From assembly GCF_019711535.1 (NCBI RefSeq), contig NZ_JAIGNP010000002.1, forward strand, positions 496,001 through 560,000: a stretch of 64,000 nt of DNA, written 5' to 3'. Source of the stretch: Qipengyuania aestuarii. GTDB lineage: Bacteria; Pseudomonadota; Alphaproteobacteria; Sphingomonadales; Sphingomonadaceae. Below the pieces are notes generated by a model that was not told the origin of the DNA, did not search any database, and saw nothing but the letters and a program-made list of their open reading frames with translations. A program made the translations under genes and the position numbers. Numbering within the stretch: the first letter of the stretch is position 1; every line of letters begins with the position of its first letter. This document shows, piece after piece, positions 34,851-47,047 of this stretch.

Positions 34851-37013
34851 ATGAGAAAGACTACAACCGTCGCTGCCCTTCTGGCGTGCGTCGCATCTGC
34901 GCCGCTAGCCGCCAAGGAAGGCATGTTTACGCCGCAGCAGCTGCCAGAGATCGCCGACGATCTTCGCGCTACCGGCCTCGAACTCGATCCCGAAGCGCTG
35001 AGCGATCTGACTGGCTTCCCAATGGGCGCCATCGTCTCGCTTGGCGGCTGCTCGGCCAGTTTCGTTTCGCCTGAGGGCCTGGTGGTCACCAATCACCACT
35101 GCGCCCGCGGATCGGTGCAGTACAACTCGACCGCGGAAAACAACTATCTGGAAAACGGCTTCCTCGCGAAGACGAAAGGTGCGGAAGTGCCCGCCGCTCC
35201 GGGCTCCCGCATCTATGTCACCACCGCTTTGACCGATGTGACCGACCGCGTCCGCGCAGGCACGGATGCCCTGTCGCCGACCGACCGTTATGACACCGTC
35301 GAACAGCGGCTGAAGGATATTACCGCCGAATGCGAGGAAAAGGCCGGTTATCGCTGCCAGGTCGCCAACTTCTACGGCGGCGCGGAATATACGCTGATCG
35401 AGCGCCTCGAAGTGCGCGATGTGCGGCTGGTCTACGCCCCGGCGGACTCGGTCGGCAAATATGGCGGTGACATCGATAACTGGATGTGGCCGCGCCACAC
35501 GGGGGATTTCTCTTTCTACCGCGCCTATGTCGCTCCTGACGGTTCGGCTGCCGATTATGCCGAAGAGAACGTGCCTTACCAGCCGGAGCATCATCTGAAG
35601 GTCAGTGCGTCCGGCCTCGACAAGGGCGACTTCGTGATGGTTGCGGGTTACCCCGGATCGACCAGCCGTTATGCTCTGTTGGCTGAAGTTGAGAACACCT
35701 TCGGTTGGAACTACCCCACCTTCCAGACGCTGCTGACCGAATGGATCGGTACGATCGAGGATGCTGCACCGGCCGGCTCGGATGCCCGCGTGAAGTATGA
35801 AAGCCGCCTTGCGGGCCTCAACAATTACGAGAAGAACCTGCGCGGCCAGATCGATGGCGCTCGCCGTGTCGGCCTCGTCGACCGTCGCCGTGCGCGCGAA
35901 GCGGAACTGGCCCGGTGGATTGCCGCCGATCCTTCCCGCGCCAATTACGGCACGGCGATCGCGCAGCTGAATGCCCTTGCGGAGGAAAGCGCACAGGCTG
36001 CGCGGACCAGCTTCTGGTACGGCAATGCCACCCGTCCGCAATTGCTGGGCGCAGCGCAGCGGCTCTACCGTCTCTCGAAAGAACGGGAGAAGCCGAATGC
36101 GCAGCGTGAATCCGGCTATCAGGATCGCGATCTGACTTTCTTCCGCCAAGGCTTGCAGGCGCTTGACCGGCGCTACGATCCGGTGGTGGACAAGGCTGAG
36201 TGGCTGCTGTTCCTGAACGGCTACATCCAGCAGCCTGCGGCCGAACGTGTCCCGGCCTTTGACAAGGCGCTGGGCCTGACGCCGCAGACCACCGCAGCGG
36301 ACCTGCCCGGCCTGCTCGACAGCTATTATGCCGACACCACGCTAGGCGATACCGAAACGCGCCTTGCACTGATGGAAGCTGATCCGGCCACCTTCGAAGC
36401 CAGCGACGATCCGTTTATCGAACTCGCCGTGGCGCTTTACGATTATGACCGCGGCCTGGAAGATGCGGCCGAAGAGCTTGCCGGTCGTTCGCTCGCTCTG
36501 CGGCCCGCCTATATGGATGCGATCACGCAGTGGCAGCGCTCGGAAGGTCAGCTGACCTATCCCGATGCCAATTCCACTCTGCGCATCACCTATGGCAATG
36601 TCATGGGCGGATCGCCCTTCGACGGGATGCAATATCTGCCCTTCACGACGCTGGAGGGCATTACCCAGAAGGACACGGGCGAAGAACCGTTCAATGCCCC
36701 TCAGCGCGAGCTCGATCTGATCGAGGCCAAGGATTACGGCAAATACGAGCTGGATTCGATCAATTCTGTCCCGGTCAACTTCATGTCCGATCTGGACGTG
36801 ACGGGCGGCAACAGCGGTTCGGCCACTCTCAACGCCAAGGGCCAGCTGGTCGGCCTGCTGTTCGATGGCACCTTCGAAAGCGTCAACTCGGACTGGGATT
36901 TCGATCCGCGCACCACACGCAGCATCCATGTGGATTCGCGCTACATGCTGTGGGTGATGGACAAGGTCGACGGGGCGCAGGCCCTGATCGAGGAAATGGA
37001 TATCGTCGAGTAA
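34851..37013 (+). CDS. S46 family dipeptidyl-peptidase (DPP7-like)
   Basis: A 720-residue exported serine peptidase that removes dipeptides from peptide N-termini. A signal peptide (KTTTVAALLACVASAPLAA) precedes a double-barrel catalytic domain. The catalytic His is in GLVVTNHHCARG (residues 82-83), the Asp in GDIDNWMWPRHTGDFSFYR, and Ser655 in VTGGNSGSATLN. The residue corresponding to the S1 specificity position is Gly673 (LLFDGT). From the Porphyromonas enzymes, Gly there marks DPP7 (hydrophobic or broad), while Arg marks the acidic-specific DPP11. The protein probably lies in the periplasm and processes peptides taken up through the outer membrane. Confidence 0.9.
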   Translation: MRKTTTVAALLACVASAPLAAKEGMFTPQQLPEIADDLRATGLELDPEALSDLTGFPMGAIVSLGGCSASFVSPEGLVVTNHHCARGSVQYNSTAENNYLENGFLAKTKGAEVPAAPGSRIYVTTALTDVTDRVRAGTDALSPTDRYDTVEQRLKDITAECEEKAGYRCQVANFYGGAEYTLIERLEVRDVRLVYAPADSVGKYGGDIDNWMWPRHTGDFSFYRAYVAPDGSAADYAEENVPYQPEHHLKVSASGLDKGDFVMVAGYPGSTSRYALLAEVENTFGWNYPTFQTLLTEWIGTIEDAAPAGSDARVKYESRLAGLNNYEKNLRGQIDGARRVGLVDRRRAREAELARWIAADPSRANYGTAIAQLNALAEESAQAARTSFWYGNATRPQLLGAAQRLYRLSKEREKPNAQRESGYQDRDLTFFRQGLQALDRRYDPVVDKAEWLLFLNGYIQQPAAERVPAFDKALGLTPQTTAADLPGLLDSYYADTTLGDTETRLALMEADPATFEASDDPFIELAVALYDYDRGLEDAAEELAGRSLALRPAYMDAITQWQRSEGQLTYPDANSTLRITYGNVMGGSPFDGMQYLPFTTLEGITQKDTGEEPFNAPQRELDLIEAKDYGKYELDSINSVPVNFMSDLDVTGGNSGSATLNAKGQLVGLLFDGTFESVNSDWDFDPRTTRSIHVDSRYMLWVMDKVDGAQALIEEMDIVE

Positions 37014-37035
37014 GTCGCTCCACGATCACTCAAAC

Positions 37036-37075
37036 AAAAAGGGCCGCCGGAGCGATCCGGCGGCCCTTTCTTTTG
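37036..37075. terminator. Strong bidirectional terminator
   Basis: GGGCCGCCGGA (37041-37051) and TCCGGCGGCCC (37056-37066) pair around GCGA, with AAAAA on the left and TTTCTTTT on the right. It serves the S46 gene and the convergent small gene at 37087. Confidence 0.9.
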
Positions 37076-37086
37076 TCTTTAAGACC

Positions 37087-37392
37087 TTAGCCCTGGCGTT
37101 CGCCGGTCAGGGCCATGTCGCCAAAAGCGCCGGCATTGACGGTGCCGGTCATCTGGTCGCCATCGACGGTTGCCTTGCAGTTCAGCGTCATCGGCATGGG
37201 GACGGTCATGTCCATCGCCCAGGTCAGTTCGTTGCCGTTGATCCTGCCGTCCTTGACGTCCATCGAACCCATTCCGCCGGCCATCGAACCGGTGAAGGTG
37301 TTGCCATCGTCACCAGGGACCACAGTGAAGGTGCCCTTCTGGTCGCCCATCGGGCTCTTGACGACGGTGTCATAAGTTCCGGCTACGGACAT
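37087..37392 (-). CDS. Small beta-rich protein, function unknown
   Basis: A 101-residue protein, MSVAGTYDTVVKSPMGDQKG, with repeated short strands (GTFTVVPGDDGNTFTGSMAGGMG, MTLNCKATVDGDQMTGTVN). The pattern resembles small lipocalin-like or calycin proteins of sphingomonads annotated as hypothetical. No signal peptide is visible. An AGGAGAATATGC stretch precedes the ATG. It is a monocistronic unit between two peptidase genes. Confidence 0.7.
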   Translation of the reverse strand: MSVAGTYDTVVKSPMGDQKGTFTVVPGDDGNTFTGSMAGGMGSMDVKDGRINGNELTWAMDMTVPMPMTLNCKATVDGDQMTGTVNAGAFGDMALTGERQG

Positions 37393-37449
37393 GCATATTC
37401 TCCTTTATTAACAGTGCGGCTTCATCGCCGTAACTTACACTAGTGTCAA

Positions 37450-40350
37450 TTACTGGTCCAGTTCCTGGACGGTGTAGGGCAGGCCCGTGCGTTCGAGCTG
37501 CGGCTCGACCACCTCGGCATCACCCACAACCACATAGACAATGTCTCCGTAGACGAAATTTTCCCGCGCAGCCTTTGCAAGCTCTTCTGCGGTCAGCGCA
37601 CGATATTTGTCGGCAATGGTCTCGTAGTAATCGTCGGGACGATCGTATTTCACGATGTTGACCATGCCCGCGAGGACCGAATTCGAGGTTTCGAACTGAC
37701 CCGGAAGTTCGCGCACATTGCCGTTGATCGTCCGTTCGAGTTCAGCCGGCGTTACGCCATTGTCGCCCACGAAGCCGGTGATTTCCTTTTCGAGTTCAAC
37801 GATGGAATCGCCCGTCCGGTCGGCCTGAACTTCGGCCTGGACGGCGTAAACCAGCCGGTCGCGGTTGTACGTCACGCCGGAACGCGATCCGTAGGACCAG
37901 CCTTTTGTCTCGCGAAGGTTCATGTTGATGCGCGACAGGAAGCTGCCACCCAGGACCTCGTTCGCGGCAATGAGCACGGTGTTGTCGTCGGTGCCACGCG
38001 TATCGAGAACGCGCGCTCCGAGGATCACCGATTGCGGCGAGTTCGGCCGGTTGAGGAGGACGATCCGCGCTTCAGGCGCAGGCACATCCACATCGTAGGT
38101 TTTTGCCGGAAGCGCTGTAGCTGGTGCCTTCCAGTCACCGAACGATGCCTCGAGCAGGCTCACGGTTTCCGCGAGGGTGGTATCACCCACCACGAAGACC
38201 TGAGCATTGTCGGGGCGGATCCAGCGCTGGTGCGCCGCATCGAGCTCAGCCGGTGTCAGACCTTCGACCACGGCAGCATCACCGAGCCCCGAACCTGGGA
38301 TCCCGTAGGGGTGGGGACCGAAGACAAGCGGGGTCAATACCCGCTGGCCCGCGCTGCTGGGGTTCTTCATTTCGGCGCTGATCCGGTTGAGCTGCTGCGA
38401 GCGCACGCGCTCCAGATCATCCGCGCGGAAACCCGGATTGCGCACGAAATCCGCAAACAGGTCCAGCGAGGGGGCGAGGCGGGTGGAGAGCGAGGAGAGC
38501 TGGAAGCTCGTCTCGTCGAGATTGGCAAAGCCGTTGATGCTTGCGCCCAATCTTTCCTGCACGATCGCAAGCTGCGTCGCATCGAGATCGTCCGTGCCTT
38601 CGTCCATTGCCGCGAGCATCAGCGACTGGGTACCCAGTTCATCGCGATCGTCAGCCGTGTAGCCGGCATCGAACACCATGCGGACGGTCACTTTCGGCAC
38701 CGCATCCCGGCGTGCGAAATAGACTTCCATCCCGTTCGACAGCGTTGCGCGCTCGATATCGGGAAAATCCAAATCGGTCAGCTGGCCGACGGGTGGAAGC
38801 TGCGAACGGTCCTGCGCCTTGGTCGTGCGCATGGCATCCGGATCGCAGAAGTCCGGGTTGCAGTAAAACTCGACCGGCGCGGCATTCAGCCCTTCGCCCG
38901 TCGTGTCGGCCACCACGGCTCCGCCGCGGTCTTCACCGCCCTCGGTACGCTCGCCCGGCTCCACAATCAGCGAGAAGCGCGGCTTGGTAAGCCACTTCTG
39001 GGTAACGGCACGCACTGACGCCGGTGTGGCATCGACCATGCTTTCAAGCTGGGTGCGATAGTGACCGGGATTGTCGTGATAAAGCTCGCCCTCGGCCAAG
39101 GTTACGGCTTTGCCGCCGAAGCCGCCGACCGATTCAAGTCCGCCGATCAGGCCGGAGACGATCGAGGTTTTCGACCGATCCAATTCATCGGCCGTCGGCC
39201 CTTCGGCGATGAACTGCGCGATCTGCTGGTCCAGCGCAGCCTCGAGTGCGGCGCGTTCCACACCGGGCTTGAGGTCGGCCTGCACGATGAAGACACCGGC
39301 ATCCTCGTTCGTCCATGCCCAGCTGGATACGGACACGGCGAGGCCCTGACCGCGGACCAGCGCGTTATCGAGCCGCGAACTGGCAAGGCCGCCGAGCGTG
39401 GTCTGTGCCAGCGCCAGCGGCACGGTATCGGCAGAAGTCTCGCCGGGAATGGGCCACATGCGATAGATGCGGGTGGTGGAAACCTGATCCTTGATGATCT
39501 TCTGCTTGTCTGCGGCAAGCTGCGGCACCGTGATCGCCGGATCGACGACTTCATCGCCTCTGGGAATGGCACCGAACCACTCGGTCACCTTTTCCTTGGC
39601 GGTGGCGAGATCGATATCCCCTGCCAGCACGAGGACGGCATTGTTTGGGCCATAATGATCCTTGAACCAATCCTTCACATCGTCGAGCGATGCGTTGGTC
39701 AGGTCATCCATCGAACCGATGGTGGAGTGAAAATAGGGATGGCCGCGCGGGAAGATGTTTTCGACCACTTCATAGCGCAGGAGGCCGAAGGGCTGGTTGT
39801 CGCCGCGGCGCTTTTCGTTCTGGACAACCCCGATCTGGTTATCGAGCTTTTCCTGCGTCACCGCGCCAAGAAGATAGCCCATGCGATCGCTTTCAAGCAT
39901 GAGCACGCGGTCGAGTGCGGCCGTAGGTACGGTTTCGAAGTAGTTGGTACGGTCCGCATTCGTGGTGCCGTTGAAGCCGGTCGCACCGACCTGCTGGAGC
40001 GGCTCGAAGAAATCGCCATCGGCGTTTTCGGAACCGTTGAACATGAGATGTTCGAAGAGGTGGGCAAAGCCGGTTTTACCAGCAGGCTCGTGCTTGGAGC
40101 CGACATCGTACCACACGGATACTGCGACCAGCGGGGCCTTGCGGTCGGTGTGCACGACGGTGGTCAGCCCGTTGGGCAGCGTGAAGGTCTCGTAAGGGAT
40201 TTGGACCTGGTCGACCAGCTGCGCCAGATCGTCGCCCTGCGCATCTGGTGCTGCCGCGACGGGGGCCGCTGCCATGTCTGTGTCCGCCACTGTCGCGCAG
40301 CCGCCGAGCGCCAGCGCGAGGACGCTCGTCATCATACTCAATTTTTTCAT
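37450..40350 (-). CDS. M16 family zinc metallopeptidase, two-domain lipoprotein
   Basis: A 966-residue pitrilysin/insulinase-type peptidase. A lipoprotein signal (LALALGGC, Cys18) targets it to an envelope membrane. The first half holds the inverted zinc motif H-x-x-E-H at 97-101 (HLFEHLMFNGSEN) with the third ligand Glu179 (VQNEKRRG). The second half is an inactive-type M16_C pair (FDAGYTADDRDELGTQSLM). Such periplasmic M16 enzymes degrade small peptides in a closed chamber. A GGGAGAAC ribosome binding site precedes the ATG. Confidence 0.93.
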   Translation of the reverse strand: MKKLSMMTSVLALALGGCATVADTDMAAAPVAAAPDAQGDDLAQLVDQVQIPYETFTLPNGLTTVVHTDRKAPLVAVSVWYDVGSKHEPAGKTGFAHLFEHLMFNGSENADGDFFEPLQQVGATGFNGTTNADRTNYFETVPTAALDRVLMLESDRMGYLLGAVTQEKLDNQIGVVQNEKRRGDNQPFGLLRYEVVENIFPRGHPYFHSTIGSMDDLTNASLDDVKDWFKDHYGPNNAVLVLAGDIDLATAKEKVTEWFGAIPRGDEVVDPAITVPQLAADKQKIIKDQVSTTRIYRMWPIPGETSADTVPLALAQTTLGGLASSRLDNALVRGQGLAVSVSSWAWTNEDAGVFIVQADLKPGVERAALEAALDQQIAQFIAEGPTADELDRSKTSIVSGLIGGLESVGGFGGKAVTLAEGELYHDNPGHYRTQLESMVDATPASVRAVTQKWLTKPRFSLIVEPGERTEGGEDRGGAVVADTTGEGLNAAPVEFYCNPDFCDPDAMRTTKAQDRSQLPPVGQLTDLDFPDIERATLSNGMEVYFARRDAVPKVTVRMVFDAGYTADDRDELGTQSLMLAAMDEGTDDLDATQLAIVQERLGASINGFANLDETSFQLSSLSTRLAPSLDLFADFVRNPGFRADDLERVRSQQLNRISAEMKNPSSAGQRVLTPLVFGPHPYGIPGSGLGDAAVVEGLTPAELDAAHQRWIRPDNAQVFVVGDTTLAETVSLLEASFGDWKAPATALPAKTYDVDVPAPEARIVLLNRPNSPQSVILGARVLDTRGTDDNTVLIAANEVLGGSFLSRINMNLRETKGWSYGSRSGVTYNRDRLVYAVQAEVQADRTGDSIVELEKEITGFVGDNGVTPAELERTINGNVRELPGQFETSNSVLAGMVNIVKYDRPDDYYETIADKYRALTAEELAKAARENFVYGDIVYVVVGDAEVVEPQLERTGLPYTVQELDQ

Positions 40351-40449
40351 CTTGTTCTCCCTGTCGAGCCCGCGGCTACCGCCGCATATTTCCTGCTTAA
40401 TTCTGCCTGCAGATTTTCGAACGATTCAATGCCGCGTGACCCTAAGCAG

Positions 40450-42657
40450 CTAGCGGCGATGCGTCACTGTCTTTCGGGTAGCGGCATTGGCGATCACATC
40501 CTCGCGCCAGAAATGCACCGGCTTCAAGCGATGCTGGACGAACAGCGTAGCCTGATCGGCGTAATGCGGGGATTGAGGGCGTGTGGTCGCCGCGCCGTAG
40601 GGTTGGATCGAGCGAGATGTCACTCGTTCGCCCGGCATCCATTCAACCCATTGAATAAAGCTGTCTCCGTGACGAACGCCGAGCCGCCCGTCCTCTTCGA
40701 CATCCCAGAGCGTGGATGCGCGCAGCGTGTCCGAGCCGCCGTCGAGTGGAAGATCGACATCCCCCTGGCGAAGCCGCAAAAGATCTCCCATCGGCGGGTC
40801 GATGCGGCCGAAATGGGTTTGCAAATGGTCTACCGCTTTTGCCAGTTCGTCGCGCACTTCCGGACAATCGGTGTTCTGATAGCGGCACGACATGAACTCG
40901 CGGATCATGAGGAGGGCGAGGCTGTCAGCCCTGCCTATGTTATCCGCGGTAAAGTCCCAGCCGAGCAGCAGCCCGCGTGCAGCGTCGAGCTCGGGCTCGT
41001 CGGCCACGTCGAGACGCTCAAGAGCTGACCACAATTCGGCAATATATCCTTTGCGGGCATAGCCCGTGTCATACTTGATTTCTTCCAGCGTCTTGCGATC
41101 GAGCTGGTCCGCATCACTCATCAGCTGCCACGCCCGGCGCGAGCGATTGGTCTGCTTCAGTTCGACCCCCATTTCCGGTTCATAGGCGTCGGCTGGCAGA
41201 TCGCTGCCCGCGCCTGCGGCGGTGAAAGGCGTGTTGTTCGCATTATAAAGCCAGCCCGATGCCGGATTCACATAACGCGGCAGGGCCGAATAATCGACGG
41301 GTCCCTTCCAAACGAGCGATGGGTCCGTTCCGTCGAGAATACCGCGCCAGTTGGGGCCTTTGGGGCGGTCAGGAATAGCGGCATTGTAAACATAAGCGAT
41401 ATGGCCTGCAGCATCTCCGTAGATGAAATTGGTCGACGGGATGTCCATTCGCCCGAGGATTTCTTCCCATTCTGCCAGGCTTTTCGCCTTGTTGAGCCGG
41501 TAATAGGCGTCGAGCTGTCCAAGGTTGTCCATGCCGCCATACCGGAATGCGAACGCGCCCCTCTCATTGATGATGACCGGACCATGGACGCTGCGATGTA
41601 CCTCGCGGCTGATCGGCAGAACTATTGGTCCGAACCGGACAGGTAACGTAACTTCGCGTGTCTGCAGATCGCGCCACTCCTTTCCGAAGCGATAGCGTTC
41701 GCCCGTGTCGTCCAGCTCGAGTTGATAAACGTCCACCATGTCGGGCGTGTTCACTGTATTGGTCCAGCCCAGAACCTCGTTATGGCCGAGAAAGGGGAAG
41801 GGCGATCCGGGGAAATTGGCTCCGGCATAGTGCCAGCCTTCCTCGCTCTCGACGACGAGCTCGTACCACGCCACGCCGCCGCGCCAGGGCTGATGGCTAT
41901 TGGAGACCAGGATTGTCGGACCGCCAGATTTTTCGGGAGCCACGGCGAAGGCGTTGGAGCCGTTATGTGCGCCGTCAGGGCCGAATGGAGAATAAGCGGT
42001 CTTCTGCGAACCGGGGAGCGTATCGCCGGAGAGGCCATCGGAAATCGCATCGCGCGGAAAGCCGGGAATATCCGGACCGTATTCGCGGCGCAGATCGTCG
42101 CCCGCGACGAGGGGTTCGATCACATTGTTGAGACCGAAGAAGAACGGCTGGCGAAGAGCGAAACCGGCAGCGACATCGAGGCCGTTGACCGGAAAGAGCT
42201 TGCCCAGCTTGATTTCGTCAGGATTCTGCTCGGCGTAATCGTTGAGGCCAGTGGCGTAGGCTTCGAAAAGGGCGCGCGTATCGGCGGGCATTTGCGGGTA
42301 ATGCCGCTCCGCCGTGCCGCGGGCGTCGAGGAGATGATAGACATAATCGACTGCGGCGCCATCCTGCCCGGCGATCGCTCCGTAGCGGCCACGAGCCATG
42401 GCGATGACATCCTGAAGCGTAGAGAAATCGTCTTCCGAATGCGCGATGGCCACGCCGTAAGCCACGTCGCGATCGCGCTTGCCATAAATGTGAGGCACGC
42501 CGAATTCGTCGCGAATAATCTCGGCGGAATAATCGGCTTCAGGAGGAGGCGCTTCGCCGCGTTCCGCCCAGAGCGGCTCCCAGGTTGCCAAGGCAATGAA
42601 CACCATTAGCAGCACCAGCGACAGCAAGGCACTGCCGCGCCAAAACCATTTTGCCAT
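40450..42657 (-). CDS. Penicillin acylase family protein (Ntn-hydrolase)
   Basis: A 735-residue N-terminal-nucleophile hydrolase precursor. A signal/anchor helix (LLSLVLLMVFIALATW) leads to the alpha chain (EIIRDEFGVPHIYGKRDRDVAYGVAIAHSEDDF). The spacer ends before GSNAF, where Ser234 would become the beta-chain nucleophile after autocleavage. The beta chain has HQPWRGGVAWYELVV and the oxyanion Asn region. Members hydrolyse amides such as penicillins, cyclic lipopeptides or N-acyl-homoserine lactones. The substrate cannot be read here. MAKWFWRGS is taken as start. Confidence 0.9.
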   Translation of the reverse strand: MAKWFWRGSALLSLVLLMVFIALATWEPLWAERGEAPPPEADYSAEIIRDEFGVPHIYGKRDRDVAYGVAIAHSEDDFSTLQDVIAMARGRYGAIAGQDGAAVDYVYHLLDARGTAERHYPQMPADTRALFEAYATGLNDYAEQNPDEIKLGKLFPVNGLDVAAGFALRQPFFFGLNNVIEPLVAGDDLRREYGPDIPGFPRDAISDGLSGDTLPGSQKTAYSPFGPDGAHNGSNAFAVAPEKSGGPTILVSNSHQPWRGGVAWYELVVESEEGWHYAGANFPGSPFPFLGHNEVLGWTNTVNTPDMVDVYQLELDDTGERYRFGKEWRDLQTREVTLPVRFGPIVLPISREVHRSVHGPVIINERGAFAFRYGGMDNLGQLDAYYRLNKAKSLAEWEEILGRMDIPSTNFIYGDAAGHIAYVYNAAIPDRPKGPNWRGILDGTDPSLVWKGPVDYSALPRYVNPASGWLYNANNTPFTAAGAGSDLPADAYEPEMGVELKQTNRSRRAWQLMSDADQLDRKTLEEIKYDTGYARKGYIAELWSALERLDVADEPELDAARGLLLGWDFTADNIGRADSLALLMIREFMSCRYQNTDCPEVRDELAKAVDHLQTHFGRIDPPMGDLLRLRQGDVDLPLDGGSDTLRASTLWDVEEDGRLGVRHGDSFIQWVEWMPGERVTSRSIQPYGAATTRPQSPHYADQATLFVQHRLKPVHFWREDVIANAATRKTVTHRR

Positions 42658-42774
42658 GAATTCGATCCTCTCCAGACGCAATGCCTAGCGAGCAGTGCAG
42701 GGTGAAGCAATGCTCTGGGCAAAACCCGGTGCGGGGCCTTCCGCGATCCGGATTCGGACCGCTAGCCGGGGGGC

Positions 42775-44223
42775 GTGACAACCCAGATCACCATTGGCCA
42801 TGATTCTTCCGGCAAGCCGGTTGAGTTCGATGTCGAGGAACTTCTCGCCACCCGTCTGCTCGTCCAGGGCAATTCGGGCAGCGGGAAATCGCACCTGTTG
42901 CGGCGCCTGCTTGAAGAAAGCGCGGGGCTTGTTCAGCAGGTGGTGATCGATCCGGAGGGTGACTTTCCTTCGCTTGCCGAAGAGTTCGGCCATGTCGTGA
43001 TCGATGGTTCGGCCTATTCGCCGGGTGAAATCGAGGCCTTGGCGCGGCGCATCCGCGAACACCGTGCAAGCGTGGTGCTCGATCTCGATGGTTTGGAGGT
43101 GGAACAGCAGATCCGGTGTTCGGCGCAGTTTCTGACTGCCCTGTTCGATGCGCCGCGAGAGCATTGGTATCCGGCGCTGGTCGTCGTCGATGAAGCGCAG
43201 ATGTTCGCACCGGCGGTAGCTGGCGAGATCGCGGAAGATACGCGGCGCATGACGCTCTCGGCCATGACCAACCTCATGTGCCGGGGTCGCAAGCGCGGCC
43301 TGGCCGGTATCGTTGCGACCCAGCGTCTTGCAAAGCTGGCCAAGAACGTTGCCGCCGAGGCGTCGAACTTCCTCATGGGCCGGACTTTTCTCGACATCGA
43401 TATGGTGCGCGCCGCCGACCTGCTTGGCATGGATCGCAGGCAGGCCGAACGGATACGCGAACTGGAACGTGGGCATTTCCTGGCTCTCGGCCCGGCGATC
43501 ACGCGGCTGCCCTTGTCGGTGAAGATCGGTCCGGTGAAGACTGGCAACATGGTGCGCAGCGAAGGCCTGATGGCTCTGCCCGACACCGCTCCCGAAGACA
43601 TGGCGGATCTGCTTACCCGTGATCTTGCGGCAGATGTTGCCAAGGCACCGCCGCCGCCCGCGCCGCCACCTGCCCCGCGGATGGACGAGATAGAAACAAC
43701 CATTGCCCATGCCGAGGAACGGCAGATTGACGCGCCGGCGCAGCCTGCCGATACTTCTGCCGTTGCCCAGCGGATCGATGAAATTATTCATGAGTTGGCG
43801 GGCGAGGAAGGAATCGCGTTCCAGTCCGCGAGTGCACAATTCCAGACTTTCCTTACCCGATGCCGCCGTGAACGGCTGATCGGTCCCATGCCCGATATGT
43901 ACGCCTTCCGCCGCAGGTTTGCAGTTGCGGGAGCCGGACTGACAGATCTCGGCGACGCCATGCAGTCACGGATTATGGACCTCGCCCGTTCGGTCGATGA
44001 AGATTTGCTTGGTCCTTTTCTGGTCATCGCCAAGGCGGCCCATGCCGGCGAAACGCAGGTAGACGAAGCCGAGTTGGCACGGGCCTATGGCACCAGTTCA
44101 CCGGGGCGCATCAGGCGGCTGCTCGAACATCTCGAACGGCAGGGCCTCATCGTCGTGCGTGAGGATTTCGGCGGAGGGCGAACCGTGATGGTGCCCGGCC
44201 TCGAAGGCATTTCGGCCGAATAA
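42775..44223 (+). CDS. HerA-like ATPase with C-terminal winged helix (DUF853/DUF87 type)
   Basis: A 482-residue ATP-binding protein. Walker A is GNSGSGKS at 32-39, Walker B ALVVVDEAQMFAP, and a conserved MCRGRKRGLAGIVATQR segment precedes the sensor region. A proline-rich linker (KAPPPPAPPPAPRMDE, about residues 290-305) separates a C-terminal domain that ends in a helix-turn-helix (VDEAELARAYGTSSPGRIRRLLEHLERQGLIVV). It is related to, but shorter than, the HerA-like gene at 12.9 kb. The start is a GTG. The cellular role is unknown; DNA translocation is plausible. Confidence 0.8.
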   Translation: MTTQITIGHDSSGKPVEFDVEELLATRLLVQGNSGSGKSHLLRRLLEESAGLVQQVVIDPEGDFPSLAEEFGHVVIDGSAYSPGEIEALARRIREHRASVVLDLDGLEVEQQIRCSAQFLTALFDAPREHWYPALVVVDEAQMFAPAVAGEIAEDTRRMTLSAMTNLMCRGRKRGLAGIVATQRLAKLAKNVAAEASNFLMGRTFLDIDMVRAADLLGMDRRQAERIRELERGHFLALGPAITRLPLSVKIGPVKTGNMVRSEGLMALPDTAPEDMADLLTRDLAADVAKAPPPPAPPPAPRMDEIETTIAHAEERQIDAPAQPADTSAVAQRIDEIIHELAGEEGIAFQSASAQFQTFLTRCRRERLIGPMPDMYAFRRRFAVAGAGLTDLGDAMQSRIMDLARSVDEDLLGPFLVIAKAAHAGETQVDEAELARAYGTSSPGRIRRLLEHLERQGLIVVREDFGGGRTVMVPGLEGISAE

Positions 44224-44237
44224 ATTTCTGCTTGCCT

Positions 44238-44265
44238 CTCGCGCTGGGTGGGCACACCCCTATAT
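44238..44265 (+). promoter_or_regulatory. Putative heat-shock (sigma-32) promoter of clpB
   Basis: CCTATAT at 44259-44265 matches the alphaproteobacterial RpoH -10 consensus C-Y-T-A-T-N-T. A CTCG at 44238-44241, one mismatch from CTTG, sits 17 bp upstream. A better CTTG lies at 44231 but is too far away. Confidence 0.45.
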
Positions 44266-44303
44266 CCCAATAACACACCTCGCAAAATTCTTCGCGGGGC
44301 CTT

Positions 44304-44323
44304 GTGTTGCATATCCGCAACAC
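44304..44323 (+). promoter_or_regulatory. Hairpin in the clpB 5' leader
   Basis: GTGTTGC and GCAACAC form a perfect 7-bp stem around ATATCC, 37 bp before the start codon. It could stabilise the mRNA or act as a temperature-sensitive element; it does not fit ROSE or CIRCE consensus. Confidence 0.4.
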
Positions 44324-44360
44324 CATATTCGAGCGGCAATTCTCGCAAGAGGGGTTTTAC

Positions 44361-46936
<2,576 letters not shown>

Positions 46937-46937
<1 letters not shown>

Positions 46938-46980
46938 GAGCGATGACAACGGCCGTTTCTGATCGCTCTGAATCTTGTTT
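46937..46980 (+). terminator. Terminator-like hairpin after clpB
   Basis: AGAGCGAT (46937-46944) pairs with ATCGCTCT (46962-46969), and ACGGCCGT inside forms an inner stem. TTGTTTT follows a few bases later. Confidence 0.6.
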
Positions 46981-47047
46981 TAAAGATAAGAAGTCGCCCT
47001 GTCATTAACACGCTGGCAAGTGAGAAGCCCAATCTGCCGCTGTCTTT

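Noticed and set aside
39061..41028. Plus-strand open frame of 655 codons across the M16 and acylase genes
   Set aside because: It spans the reverse strands of two well-supported genes and their intergenic region, with no recognisable domain.
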